Assembly: GCA_012103455.1 (NCBI GenBank) | Contig: WLWT01000002.1 | Coordinates: 372,001 to 436,000, forward strand | Reading direction: 5' to 3' | From: Gammaproteobacteria bacterium | GTDB taxonomy: Bacteria; Pseudomonadota; Gammaproteobacteria; HK1 | DNA: 64,000 nucleotides | Part shown: positions 42,996 to 51,425 of the stretch, one piece after another | Numbering within the stretch: position 1 is the first letter of the stretch | Layout: every line of letters begins with the position of its first letter | Notes under the pieces: model-generated | Seen by the model: the letters and a program-made list of their open reading frames with translations, nothing else | Told to the model about the DNA's origin: nothing | Databases searched by the model: none | Translations under genes and position numbers: made by a program

Positions 42996-43499
42996 CAAAC
43001 CAGTGCCCTCCAAACCGCGTAGGGCACGAATTGTCTAAATCCGGGGCGCAGCGCATTGCGCCGAACGAGTCAATGCCAACTCAGCCTTGATTCGTATCCA
43101 CCAACGTCATTTCCACCCCCCCCATCGACGACCCAGTCGCGCTACCCTTTCCCGGCAAAGAGCCACATTGAAGCCAGTAAACCCATCGCGGTGATTTCGC
43201 ATCGGCGACCGGTCGCGCGCACGTCGGGTAAAAGCTGCTCCCGCTCCAACGCGCCCTCTCCCAATCAGTTGCGGGCGGTCCCTGCGCTCAGCGCAAAGCG
43301 CCTCGACGCCCACCGCCACCGTACGTTGAGCCAATGAACGTTGAGCCAAGGCTTTGACCTGCGGCCAGAGCCGAAATCGTATCAACCCCCAGAGCCCGCA
43401 GTGTCTAGTCGGACTCGCGCCTACACTCGCACCGGCCAGCGCCGTCCTCGATTCGCGCAGTGGGCTGGCGGTTGCGGTGCGATGGCTGAGGTGGACGGT
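42996..43499. other. Unassigned sequence before IS91 copy B
   Basis: About 500 bases of mixed composition. No frame on either strand gives a recognisable protein. A short repeat (CGTTGAGCCAATGAACGTTGAGCCAA at 43322-43347) is another micro-duplication. Confidence 0.4.
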
Positions 43500-44780
43500 G
43501 TCGATGGACGCCGCTCAAGCGCTTCGCCAACAAGCCTGTGCCCCAGGGGGGCTACCGGCGGCGCCATCGCCCCGAGGAGACAGTGCTCTACGGCATCGTA
43601 GAGCAACCCGCTGACCCGTTGTTCGCGGGGCAAGAAGCGCGGGGCAGAGCGTTGCCTCGATACGTGCGCGAAGAATTCGAGTCGTATTGGCGTTGCGGCC
43701 GATTGGCACATGGCTTCGTACACGCTAAGTGCACGGGCCTCTCGCTGAACAAGCACCGGGTAGCGTTGAGCTGTAACCGCCGCGGCGGGTGCTCTTCGTG
43801 TGCAGCGCGGCGCCTGGCCGAGACGGGCGCGCCCCGGGTGAACAATGGGCTACCGGGTGGACAATGGGCTAGCGCGTGCACCGTATCGCCAGGGGGGTGT
43901 CGTTTCTCTCGCCCCTTCGTCGGCGGTTCGCGGCGCAACCGAAAGGGCTCACCCGGGTGCTTGGGGTGGTGACCCGGGCGCTGTCAGCGGCGCGACTCCA
44001 TCGCGCGCGCACACGGCGCCGCGATGGCGCGCGCACCGCTAGGGTGACTGTCATCGAACGCTTGGGCTCGAAGTTGAAGCTGAACGGGCACTGGCCTGTT
44101 CTGGCGCTAGAGGGCACTGACACTTTCGAACCGGGCAAAGCGCGCTTTCACCGCGCCCCAGCGCCACGACCGGGCGAGTTCGAGGCGCTGCTGAGAACGC
44201 GCATCACGCGCCTCACCCGTACGTGGTTGCGTGCGGGTCGGCGAAGAGGAGCAGCCCTGCCTCGACTTCGACCTCGACTCGCCTTACGAGCCATCGACCC
44301 GCGCCGCCATCGGGTAGGTCATCGCCGCCGGTCCCCTGGCCGGGCGGGCCGCGAGGCGCCTACCTCACCCTTGGCTGGCCGGCCAATCCAGGGCCGCACT
44401 GGCCAAGCCCTTCACCGCCGCTCGCGCTGGCTGCTCGCTCAACCGCGCGGTGGCCGGCGAGCCAAACGAGCGCGCCACGCTCGAACGGGTGGGCCTATAC
44501 ATGGCCCGCGGCCCCCTCGCCGGGCAGCGCTTAAGCGTCCAGGGCGATGGCCTGGGGGGGCTTGAGTTGAAGCGCCCCTTCAGCGATGGCACCCCCCACG
44601 GACTGTTCGAGCCCGAGAACTTTATCGCGCCTCTGGCCGCCCTGGTGCCACGTCCTAGGGGCCACGTCCTAGAGCGCATTCGATGAGGGACCCCGGCCTC
44701 TGGGCGCCCCATGCACCCCCGCGCCGCCTCATCGTCGCGCCCCGCCCCAAGCCCAGCGCCAAGCCCAGCGAAGATGGATG
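43500..44780 (+). pseudogene. IS91-type transposase relic, copy B
   Basis: More complete than copy A. It shows YRRRHRPEETVLYGIVEQPA, RYVREEFESYWRCGRLAHGF, the zinc-finger stretch ALSCNRRGGCSSCAARRLAE, FLSPLRRRFAAQPKGLTRVL, VTVIERLGSKLKLNGHWPVL, GKARFHRAPAPRPGEFEALL, AGEPNERATLERVGLYMARG, LELKRPFSDGTPHGLFEPEN, and further GLWAPHAPPRRLIVAPRPKP. These are in order but spread over three frames, with compressions and short tandem duplications, so it is inactive. The ends of the element (ori and ter) were not identified. Confidence 0.82.
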
Positions 44781-45170
44781 GGCCGCCCAGCGCGCCACTG
44801 AACGGGCGGGCTCGATTGCAACGCGTATTCGGCTATCGATAGCCGCCGCGGCCCACGCTGCGAGGATGAGGGGCGTGTCAGTGCGGTTGTCACCGAGCCA
44901 GTGGGGAGGGCTCGGAGCCTCCAACACCTTAACCGCCGCGCCACCGATCCTCCTGATGGCACAATGGCATCCATGCCGCGCTGAGCCCACGAATAGCTTG
45001 TGCCATTCGAGCCCATGGCCCGCGGTTAACGCACGTCACGGCAAACACACCGTTAGATTCAATCGCCACGGCTGTCGGCGAGCGACGCGCCTGACGCAGG
45101 GCCTCGTCTAAGCCCCTCGCTGCGCCGATGGGTGGTCCCGGGGCTTCGCCTTATGAACCTACCTCGAGAC
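44781..45170. other. Unassigned sequence after IS91 copy B
   Basis: About 390 bases; open frames exist on both strands because of high GC, but none is recognisable. It may hold the rest of the IS91 3' region. Confidence 0.4.
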
Positions 45171-45434
45171 TCAGCCATGCTGCCCCGAAGGCCGCTTAAA
45201 TTTCCTTTCCCCCTCCTCCACCCGCTCCTCGGCTATTTGAGTGTGCAACCATCGCAGCGCGTTTTTCCTCGCCGGCGCTGGCAGATCGATCCTCTGGCAC
45301 CGGCTCATGATAGTTGGCAAAACGGCGGAGCGGCGGTGGGTGATGCTGATAAAAACTGTACCCCCGGGAGGTTCTTCAAGGATCTTGAGGAGCGCATTTG
45401 CCGCGCTAAGGCCCATCGCGTTTACCGGATGGCG
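45171..45434 (-). pseudogene. holB: Fragment of DNA polymerase III delta-prime subunit gene
   Basis: The leftward frame VNAMGLSAANALLKILEEPP then TVFISITHRRSAVLPTIMSR CQRIDLPAPARKNALRWL is the sensor-1/arginine-finger region of HolB. Only about 85 residues survive: there is no P-loop part and no C-terminal clamp-loader collar. It is an orphan fragment, probably a duplicate left by rearrangement; a working holB should exist elsewhere in the genome. Confidence 0.8.
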
Positions 45435-45504
45435 TTCTCATTCGCTATGAGCGCGAAGGCTTGGCCCTGATCAGCCGCTGCGAACGGGCGACACGCACCC
45501 GACT

Positions 45505-45816
45505 ATTGCGCAACTGGCAGGCCAGACTTTCTGGCCCTACACCGATTTACGGTTGCACGATATGGGAGAGGGACTGGCCGATGGCAAACCGGACTTCGCG
45601 GCTGGACCTCGTGACTGGCGCACGCCCGCGCTGTGGGCTATCGGACTGACTAGAGTGGTCTCCGGCGCCGTCACCTTGCTGCACGATGGGCGGGCTAGAA
45701 GCCTATCAGAGGCCATTTTATGGCACGGCGGAGAAGCGCAGGTGTCACGAGAGGCGTTCGTGAACATGACCAAGCGCGAGCGTCAATCCTTGCTCAAGTT
45801 TCTGTCGTCGATTTGA
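45505..45816 (+). pseudogene. C-terminal fragment of a DUF1111 di-haem oxidoreductase
   Basis: The frame PTIAQLAGQTFWPYTDLRLH continues DMGEGLADGKPDFAAGPRDW RTPALWAIGLT, then LHDGRARSLSEAILWHGGEA and ERQSLLKFLSSI, with a natural stop. This is the last 100 residues of the DUF1111 (thiol oxidoreductase-like) family, including LHDGRA and ILWHGGEA. The rest of the gene, including the haem-binding CxxCH motifs, is missing upstream. Confidence 0.8.
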
Positions 45817-46064
45817 GACGTTTCAAGTCATGTGCTTGTTCGCTGCTAGCCATCAAAATCGACAGTTGCCCAGTTCCTGGCAGTCTTTGGCCGGTTTGGA
45901 AGGACTGTAAGCGATGGCCAGGGGCAGTGCGAGTCCAGTGCATGATCTCGCGGGAAACCATACCCGCGGCCATACTGAAAAAGAGGGGTGTCCTTCTCGG
46001 CAGATAGGTTACGAATTATTCCGGGCACCTAGGTTATACATCTGGCATTTGGGGAGCGCCTCGA
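45817..46064. other. Unassigned gap
   Basis: About 250 bases without a credible gene; nothing specific seen. Confidence 0.4.
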
Positions 46065-46407
46065 ATGCCGTGGAAAGAGTGTCAACCTATGGACGAGAAG
46101 CTCCGTTTCGTGGCGCGCATTCTCGATGGCGAGAAGATGGCCGCGCTTTGCCGAGAGTTCGGCATTTCGCGCAAGACCGGCTACCAGCTGTTCAATCGGT
46201 ACCAAGACGAAGGGATTCGAGGACTGGAGGACAGCGCTCGAAGTCCCTATCGTCCTCCCAACAAACTGGCCTTAAGAAGCTGACGACGGATGGCTAGTCA
46301 GCTTCATGGATTACGACTTAGGATTCTTCGACCGAGAATCGAACCGGGTGGAGCCCGTGGGAACGAACCCATTGGCTCCAAAACTGTTACCTATGTCCTC
46401 GGAATAA
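46065..46407 (+). pseudogene. IS481-family transposase with internal deletion
   Basis: The 5' part encodes MPWKECQPMDEKLRFVARIL and FGISRKTGYQLFNRYQDEGI, the IS481 helix-turn-helix N-terminus. Shortly after PYRPPNKLA the frame shifts, and the extreme C-terminus follows directly: WLVSFMDYDLGFFDRESNRV EPVGTNPLAPKLLPMSSE. The catalytic DDE core of roughly 200 residues is gone. The sequence TGTTACCTATGTCCTCGG with TGTCACCTATGT at 46385-46422 looks like the terminal repeat of the element. Confidence 0.85.
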
Positions 46408-46445
46408 ACTGTCACCTATGTGATAAGAAAGGACCCATGGAAAGC

Positions 46446-46522
46446 TGGCGCGCCTGGAGGGATTCGAACCCCCGACCGCCGGGTTCGAAGCCCGGTGCTC
46501 TATCCGGCTGAGCTACAGGCGC
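46446..46522 (-). tRNA. tRNA-Arg (anticodon TCG), CCA encoded
   Basis: The complement gives the acceptor GCGCCTG paired with CAGGCGC, D arm GCTCAGCCGGATAGAGC, anticodon arm CCGGG-CTTCGAA-CCCGG with TCG at 34-36, a short variable loop, T arm GGGGGTTCGAATCCCTC, then discriminator G and encoded CCA (77 nt with CCA). All four stems pair. It reads CGA codons. The decayed mobile sequence just downstream of its 3' end fits tRNA genes as insertion hot-spots. Confidence 0.96.
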
Positions 46523-46750
46523 AGTAGTGCCCAGTCTAACCGATCTGGGCCTACATACTTAGTCGGGCTATCGAGCCGGGTCTGATCGATGCGGGCGTGG
46601 CCTCACTTGCGTGGCAAGACTCGTCTTCCGCCTAGGACTATGGAGCAAAGCTGCGGAGCAAACTGTTTTGCTCCATGAGCACGCAACGCCGGCCAGTGGT
46701 AGGCTTCGCTGCAAGCAGTTACTACTATTCACACTGGAGGATTCACGCCC

Positions 46751-47932
46751 ATGAAAGAAGCCGTTATCGTCTCCACTGCCCGCACCCCCATCGGCAAAGC
46801 GTATAGAGGCGCGTTTAACAATACCGAGGGTCCCACGCTCGCCGCCCACGCAATTCGCAACGCGCTGGAGCGGGCGGGCATTGATGCCGGTGCAGTCGAA
46901 GATGTGATTATGGGCTGCGCTTTGCCGCAGGGCACCACCGGTTACAACATCGGGCGTATGTCGGTGCTGGCCGCTGGCATGCCGGTACAGGTGGCTGGCA
47001 TGACCATCGATCGGCAATGCTCTTCCGGGATGATGGCGATCGCAACGGCCGCCAAGCAGATCATGCACGATGATATGGACGTCGTAATCGGTGGCGGATT
47101 GGAGTCTATTAGCCTGGTGCAAAACGAGCACCAGAATTCTCACCGCGCTAAAGACCTCACAGTGCTCTCCCATGCCGAACATGCTTATATGAGCATGATT
47201 GAGACGGCGGAGACCGTCGCTAAGCGATATAACATTGCCCGCGAGGCGATGGATCATTTCGGCGTGCAGAGCCAGGCACGCACCGCCGCAGCCCAGGAGG
47301 CGGGTATTTTCGATGATGAGATCGTACCGGTGACCACCAGCAAAATGCTGGTGAACAAGGAAACCGGTGAGGTCGGTTACGAGGCGGTTACGCTCGGCAA
47401 AGACGAAGGTAACCGGCCGGGGACCACCTACGAGGATTTGGAACGGATCCGCACCGTGTTCGAAGGTGGCACCATTGCCGCGGGCAACGCCAGTCAGCTC
47501 TCCGATGGCGCCTCGGCTAGCGTGTTGATGAGTGATAAAAAAGCAGCCGAAAAAGGCGTGGAGCCGTTGGGTATCTACCGTGGTTTGGCGGTGGCGGGCT
47601 GCGAACCCGATGAGATGGGGATCGGGCCAGTTTTCGCGGTTCCGAAGCTGCTGAAAAACCACGGATTGACCATCGACGATATCGGTCTTTGGGAGTTGAA
47701 CGAGGCGTTTGCGGTGCAAGTCATGTACTGCCGCGATCGCCTAGGTATACCCGATGAGCTGCTGAATGTGAACGGCGGTGCCATCTCCATCGGCCATCCC
47801 TACGGTATGAGTGGCGCCCGTTTGGTCGGTCACGCTCTGCTGGAAGGCAAGCGCAGGGGCGCTAAGTACGTTGTATGCACCATGTGCGTCGGCGGTGGTC
47901 AAGGCGCTGCCGGCCTCTTCGAGGTGGCATAG
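46751..47932 (+). CDS. Acetyl-CoA C-acyltransferase (thiolase)
   Basis: 393 residues; GGAGG lies 11 bases before the ATG. Catalytic residues: Cys90 in TIDRQCSSGMMAIATAAKQI, His in GGAISIGHPYGMSGARLVGH, and the second Cys in CVGGGQGAAGLFEVA. The N-terminus EAVIVSTARTPIGKAYRGAF is typical. It cleaves 3-ketoacyl-CoA with CoA, or condenses two acyl-CoAs. Degradative (FadA-like) and biosynthetic thiolases look alike here, and no fadB or phaB neighbour helps. It is monocistronic. Confidence 0.95.
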   Translation: MKEAVIVSTARTPIGKAYRGAFNNTEGPTLAAHAIRNALERAGIDAGAVEDVIMGCALPQGTTGYNIGRMSVLAAGMPVQVAGMTIDRQCSSGMMAIATAAKQIMHDDMDVVIGGGLESISLVQNEHQNSHRAKDLTVLSHAEHAYMSMIETAETVAKRYNIAREAMDHFGVQSQARTAAAQEAGIFDDEIVPVTTSKMLVNKETGEVGYEAVTLGKDEGNRPGTTYEDLERIRTVFEGGTIAAGNASQLSDGASASVLMSDKKAAEKGVEPLGIYRGLAVAGCEPDEMGIGPVFAVPKLLKNHGLTIDDIGLWELNEAFAVQVMYCRDRLGIPDELLNVNGGAISIGHPYGMSGARLVGHALLEGKRRGAKYVVCTMCVGGGQGAAGLFEVA

Positions 47933-48105
47933 CGCTTTCTCTAGCGAGCGTCTCTTTGGCGAAACACAATGCTGATATGCGGCGCTGATACGCGGCGCCT
48001 TCGGCACGCCGCGTAACCAGCTTTCCTGGCAGGTGCCGCCCAACACCAGTCAATCGCCCCAGCCGAGCGAGTAGTGCACTGACGTTCCACTCTTGACTGG
48101 CTTAA

Positions 48106-48205
48106 GGGCACCTCTAAAGATGCACTTTTTCCGCGATTGCGGCGTCAGTCCCGTGCTCGAACCCTCATGTATGACCTATATACACTGTGGTTCGCCGCGC
48201 TTGTG
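48106..48205 (-). mobile_element. MITE copy 3, truncated
   Basis: Starts GGGCACCTCTAAAGATGCAC after TTAA (48102-48105). It is the inverted orientation relative to copies 1, 2 and 4 (TTTTTCCGCGATTGCGGCGT). Similarity continues through TACACTGTGGTTCGCCGCGC and then fades, so the far terminal repeat and the second TTAA are missing. An older, eroded copy in front of the glutamine amidotransferase gene. Confidence 0.8.
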
Positions 48206-48265
48206 TCCATGGGCTGAAGATAGGCATCATGGCGGGCCAATGCGGGCAAAGCCAATGCGATAACG

Positions 48266-49039
48266 ATGCTTGAATTGCGTATAGGAGTGATTGAGACGGG
48301 CATGATTGCGCCCGCGCTGGCTGAGCGTTTCGACGACTATCCGGCGATGGTAGCGGCGTGGCTGGGGCCGTGGTTGCCGGGTGCGCGGTTCTCGCCGTTG
48401 CGGGTGGTACGGGGTGAGCCCTTGGGGCCGGTGCACGCATACGATGGCTATGTACTGACGGGATCCAAACACGGCGTTTACGAACGGATCGATTGGATCG
48501 CTGCGCTGGAAGCTTTTGTGTTGGCCTGTGGCCACGCGCGTATTCCTGTTTTTGGTATCTGCTTCGGTCATCAACTGTTGGCGCAAGCTTATGGCGCGAA
48601 GGTCCGCCAGTCGGCGCAGGGTTGGGGCTGCGGCGTCCAGCACTACGGTGCAATACCGGTCTCGCGCACGCAAAGCGCGGCGGTCCCGGGGGGTGCTCTG
48701 CTGGGCCGTGATCTGTTGGGCGAAGGCCGGCAAGTCTACGTGTTTCACCAAGATCAGGTGCTGCAAGTCCCTGAGGATGCCACCCTACTTGGCGGCAATG
48801 CGTTCTGTACGATTGGCGTACTCGAATACGAGGCTTGCGCGTTTTCGGTCCAATTCCATCCGGAGTTTACCCGCGAATACATGGAAGCGTTGCTGGATGC
48901 CAGGGCAGGGGTGGTTTGTGAGGAGGTGGCGAACGCGGCGCGTCTCAGTTTGCGGGCGCCGGTGGACAATGAAGTCATTGCACGGGCCGTCGCGCAACTG
49001 TTCAAAAGAGCGGCTGTGCCGGCAGATTTTGATTTTTAA
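48266..49039 (+). CDS. Class I glutamine amidotransferase-like protein
   Basis: 257 residues with a type 1 GATase domain. The nucleophile is Cys99 in VFGICFGHQLLAQAYGAKV, the catalytic His is in FSVQFHPEFTREYMEAL, and YVLTGSKHGVYERIDWIAAL is the usual region before the elbow. Stand-alone proteins of this type (GMP synthase-like, PuuD-like) hydrolyse glutamine or gamma-glutamyl bonds. Without a synthetase partner the substrate is open. It follows the eroded MITE copy 3 and has no co-directional neighbour. Confidence 0.88.
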   Translation: MLELRIGVIETGMIAPALAERFDDYPAMVAAWLGPWLPGARFSPLRVVRGEPLGPVHAYDGYVLTGSKHGVYERIDWIAALEAFVLACGHARIPVFGICFGHQLLAQAYGAKVRQSAQGWGCGVQHYGAIPVSRTQSAAVPGGALLGRDLLGEGRQVYVFHQDQVLQVPEDATLLGGNAFCTIGVLEYEACAFSVQFHPEFTREYMEALLDARAGVVCEEVANAARLSLRAPVDNEVIARAVAQLFKRAAVPADFDF

Positions 49040-49096
49040 TACCCGCGCATTGGCCTGCTTATCTCAGGGCAATATCGCGTTGGCACGGGACGATAA

Positions 49097-49152
49097 CCAG
49101 TTTGTCTTGTTCGGCCAGTTTGTCTTGTTCGGCCAGTTTGTCTTGTTCGGCG
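49097..49152. repeat. Three tandem 18-bp repeats
   Basis: CAGTTTGTCTTGTTCGGC is repeated three times head to tail, 60 bp past the amidotransferase stop. The 18-bp period keeps frames open, which explains long spurious frames over this region. Confidence 0.85.
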
Positions 49153-49316
49153 CTTTGATGACGTTTTGTGGTTTGGCCTTGTCTCGCCCTGGTGTGCTGG
49201 CCGTGTGTGTGTTGTGCTGGTGTTGGTGACGCGCAAGCGGCCGCCAGCGGGAGGATGAGCGGTGAGCTTGCGCGAAGTTGGCGTATGCACAAGATCTGCC
49301 TCTAATGCGTCTGGCC
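49153..49316. other. Gap between convergent genes
   Basis: About 160 bases; no hairpin with a T tract and no gene seen. Confidence 0.4.
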
Positions 49317-50045
49317 CTAATTCGAGCCAAACACTTTCTGTAACAGTTCGGTAGAGCGTTTAAGTGGATTGTTGCGTATGGCGGCTTCCTCCTGCGCGAG
49401 GTAGTGAAACACGCCATCCAAGCCCTTCTCTATGACGTATTCGGTCAAGTTCGCTTTGACATCGGGCATGAAGGGCAGCTTGGCGTATTCGCCCATCGCT
49501 TCGTCGTAAGCCTTGACAGCGCCGACGCCAGCCAAGCTGTTGTCCACTATAGGCCGCCATTGCTTGGCCAGCGGGTTGGTCATCTTTGACTGAAAATAGC
49601 GGGTCGCCGAGTCATCGGGCCCGTTCAGGATATTGCGTGCCTCCTCCAGTGTCATGGCGCCGATCGCGTCCCAGAAAACCTGCTTCGCCTTGGGGGTTGC
49701 ATCTTCGGCGGCCCGGTTGAGGCGGGTTTCCAGATCATCTAGCAAGCTGGACATGCCAAACGGCGCCAAGGCGTTGCGTACGCTTTTCAGGGCACCAGGC
49801 AGAGGAATATGCACTGCCGGATCGTTGTTGAAACCATTCATCACGCCGAGTTGCCCGACCACCGTGCCGGTGCCTACTTTGAGCGCTTCTTTCAAGCTGG
49901 CGATGATTTCATCGTCCGCCAACCGGGAGTTTGCGCCAAAGCTCTTGAGGAGCGAGGAACCTTGTTCTAGCCAGTTCTCGGCCCAAACGGATGGCGCCGC
50001 CGCCAACATAAGCCAAAGGCTGAGAAATACGCTGAGTGGTTTCAT
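49317..50045 (-). CDS. DUF4197 family exported protein
   Basis: 242 residues with a signal peptide (LSVFLSLWLMLAAAPSVWA|EN). The mature part matches DUF4197: DEIIASLKEALKVGTGTVVG, GFNNDPAVHIPLPGALKSVR, LETRLNRAAEDATPKAKQVF, TLEEARNILNGPDDSATRYF and IEKGLDGVFHYLAQEEAAIR. It is a helical periplasmic protein of unknown function, widespread in proteobacteria. Full length. It is separated from the trmH-type gene by 62 bp and lies on the same strand. Confidence 0.92.
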   Translation of the reverse strand: MKPLSVFLSLWLMLAAAPSVWAENWLEQGSSLLKSFGANSRLADDEIIASLKEALKVGTGTVVGQLGVMNGFNNDPAVHIPLPGALKSVRNALAPFGMSSLLDDLETRLNRAAEDATPKAKQVFWDAIGAMTLEEARNILNGPDDSATRYFQSKMTNPLAKQWRPIVDNSLAGVGAVKAYDEAMGEYAKLPFMPDVKANLTEYVIEKGLDGVFHYLAQEEAAIRNNPLKRSTELLQKVFGSN

Positions 50046-50107
50046 GACTGGAGTTATCCGGGATTGGTTTGCTGCACAGTGTAACGGCGCCCATTGGGAT
50101 CAGGACA

Positions 50108-50920
50108 CTAGCGCCGGTGCAGTTCCCACAAGGCGATGCTGGTGGCGACGCCCGCATTCAGGCTTTCGATACCCCGCTGGCCGCCTGGAATGCTCACTAG
50201 AACGTCGCAAAATTGCCGGGTCCGTTGCCGCAGTCCCTCGTCCTCGGCTCCTACCACCAGCACTTTCTTGTCGGGGAAATCCGCCTCCTCGAGCGTCGTT
50301 TCTCCGCGTTCATCCAGTCCGTATACCCAAAAGCCATGGTTTTTTAGGGTTTGCAGGGCGCGGGCGAAGTTGGTGACTTTAAAAATCTTTACGAATTCTG
50401 CGCCGCCTACCGCAACTCTGAATACCACCGGCGTGATAGCGGCTGCCCGGTTGCGTAGCAGGAGCACCGCATCGACGCGGAAAAATGCAGCGCTGCGCAA
50501 GATGGTGGCAAGATTTTGGGGGTTGGTGATCCGATCGAGGGCTAGCACTATCTTGGCGTTGGCGAGCGCGGCGAGGCCGGACTCGCGGTAGATGGTAAGT
50601 GGTGCGGCGTGCACGCACACACCTTGGTGTTTTTCATCTTGAGTGAGTTCGGCTTGTTTTAGAAACTCACTCCACGGGTAGACTTCCGGCGCCACCCGGT
50701 GACTGGCGGCGAGGTGCAAGAGCTCATCGGGTGGCGCCAATTTGCCGGCCAACAAAATGAGCCGGCGCACGGCTTCAGGGCGCCTTAGAAAAACACCGCG
50801 TACCGCATGCTTGCCGTAAATTTTATCGAAAGGGGCCGATACCGGGCCTTGGCGTGCCGCCGCCACTTGCGACGGCACGGATGCCGTCGAGCTACGTGGT
50901 TTACGCCGCTTAGGCGCCAC
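50108..50920 (-). CDS. TrmH/SpoU-family RNA 2'-O-methyltransferase
   Basis: About 270 residues from GTG 50920, which overlaps the purE stop by 11 bases; the longer open frame upstream lies inside purE and is discarded. The N-terminal substrate-binding part reads APFDKIYGKHAVRGVFLRRP. The SPOUT knot has IVLALDRITNPQNLATILRS, KVLVVGAEDEGLRQRTRQFC and SIPGGQRGIESLNAGVATSI. Motifs 1-3 of the family are intact. The target (23S rRNA or tRNA) cannot be told; RlmB-like is most similar in layout. It is the third gene of a purK-purE-trmH run. Confidence 0.9.
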   Translation of the reverse strand: MAPKRRKPRSSTASVPSQVAAARQGPVSAPFDKIYGKHAVRGVFLRRPEAVRRLILLAGKLAPPDELLHLAASHRVAPEVYPWSEFLKQAELTQDEKHQGVCVHAAPLTIYRESGLAALANAKIVLALDRITNPQNLATILRSAAFFRVDAVLLLRNRAAAITPVVFRVAVGGAEFVKIFKVTNFARALQTLKNHGFWVYGLDERGETTLEEADFPDKKVLVVGAEDEGLRQRTRQFCDVLVSIPGGQRGIESLNAGVATSIALWELHRR

Positions 50921-51425
50921 GGCCAAGACGTTCGACGCGGGCCGCTTTTTCCAACACTTGCTTCTCCAGCGACCGGCGGTAAGCGTGTAGGCGTGCGCGT
51001 AAGCCGCCGTCTTCCATAGCCAGCATTTGCGCCGCCAAAAGACCGGCATTGATGGCATTATCGATCGCTACGGTGGCGACGGGGATACCGGCGGGCATCT
51101 GCACTATGGACAGCAGCGCATCTTCGCCGGCCAGCTTGGTGGCGCTGATGGGCACGCCGATGACCGGCAAAACGCTGATTGCGGCGCACATGCCCGGCAG
51201 ATGAGCGGCGCCGCCCGCGCCCGCGATAATGACCTGCAAGCCGCGCTCCTCAGCACTGCTGGCGTAGTCGTAGAGGCGCTTGGGCGTGCGGTGCGCGGAG
51301 ATCACTGTCATTTCACAGGGAACATTCAATTGGGTTAATGCGGTGGCGGCTTTTTCCATGACCGGCAAATCCGAGTCGCTGCCCATGATGATGCCGACTT
51401 TGGCTTGCGATGCTGAACTTAGCAC
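50910..51425 (-). CDS. purE: N5-carboxyaminoimidazole ribonucleotide mutase
   Basis: 171 residues: VGIIMGSDSDLPVMEKAATA, VISAHRTPKRLYDYASSAEE (catalytic His), IIAGAGGAAHLPGMCAAISV and PAGIPVATVAIDNAINAGLL. All are PurE class I signatures. It converts N5-CAIR to CAIR in purine synthesis. The ATG at 51425 overlaps the purK stop by seven bases, so the two consecutive steps are translationally coupled. Confidence 0.97.
   Translation of the reverse strand: MLSSASQAKVGIIMGSDSDLPVMEKAATALTQLNVPCEMTVISAHRTPKRLYDYASSAEERGLQVIIAGAGGAAHLPGMCAAISVLPVIGVPISATKLAGEDALLSIVQMPAGIPVATVAIDNAINAGLLAAQMLAMEDGGLRARLHAYRRSLEKQVLEKAARVERLGRGA

Noticed and set aside
48516..49229. Long overlapping frame inside the glutamine amidotransferase
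   Set aside because: The overlapping frame shows no family motifs, while the chosen frame holds the Cys and His catalytic motifs; the 18-bp repeats keep the other frame open.
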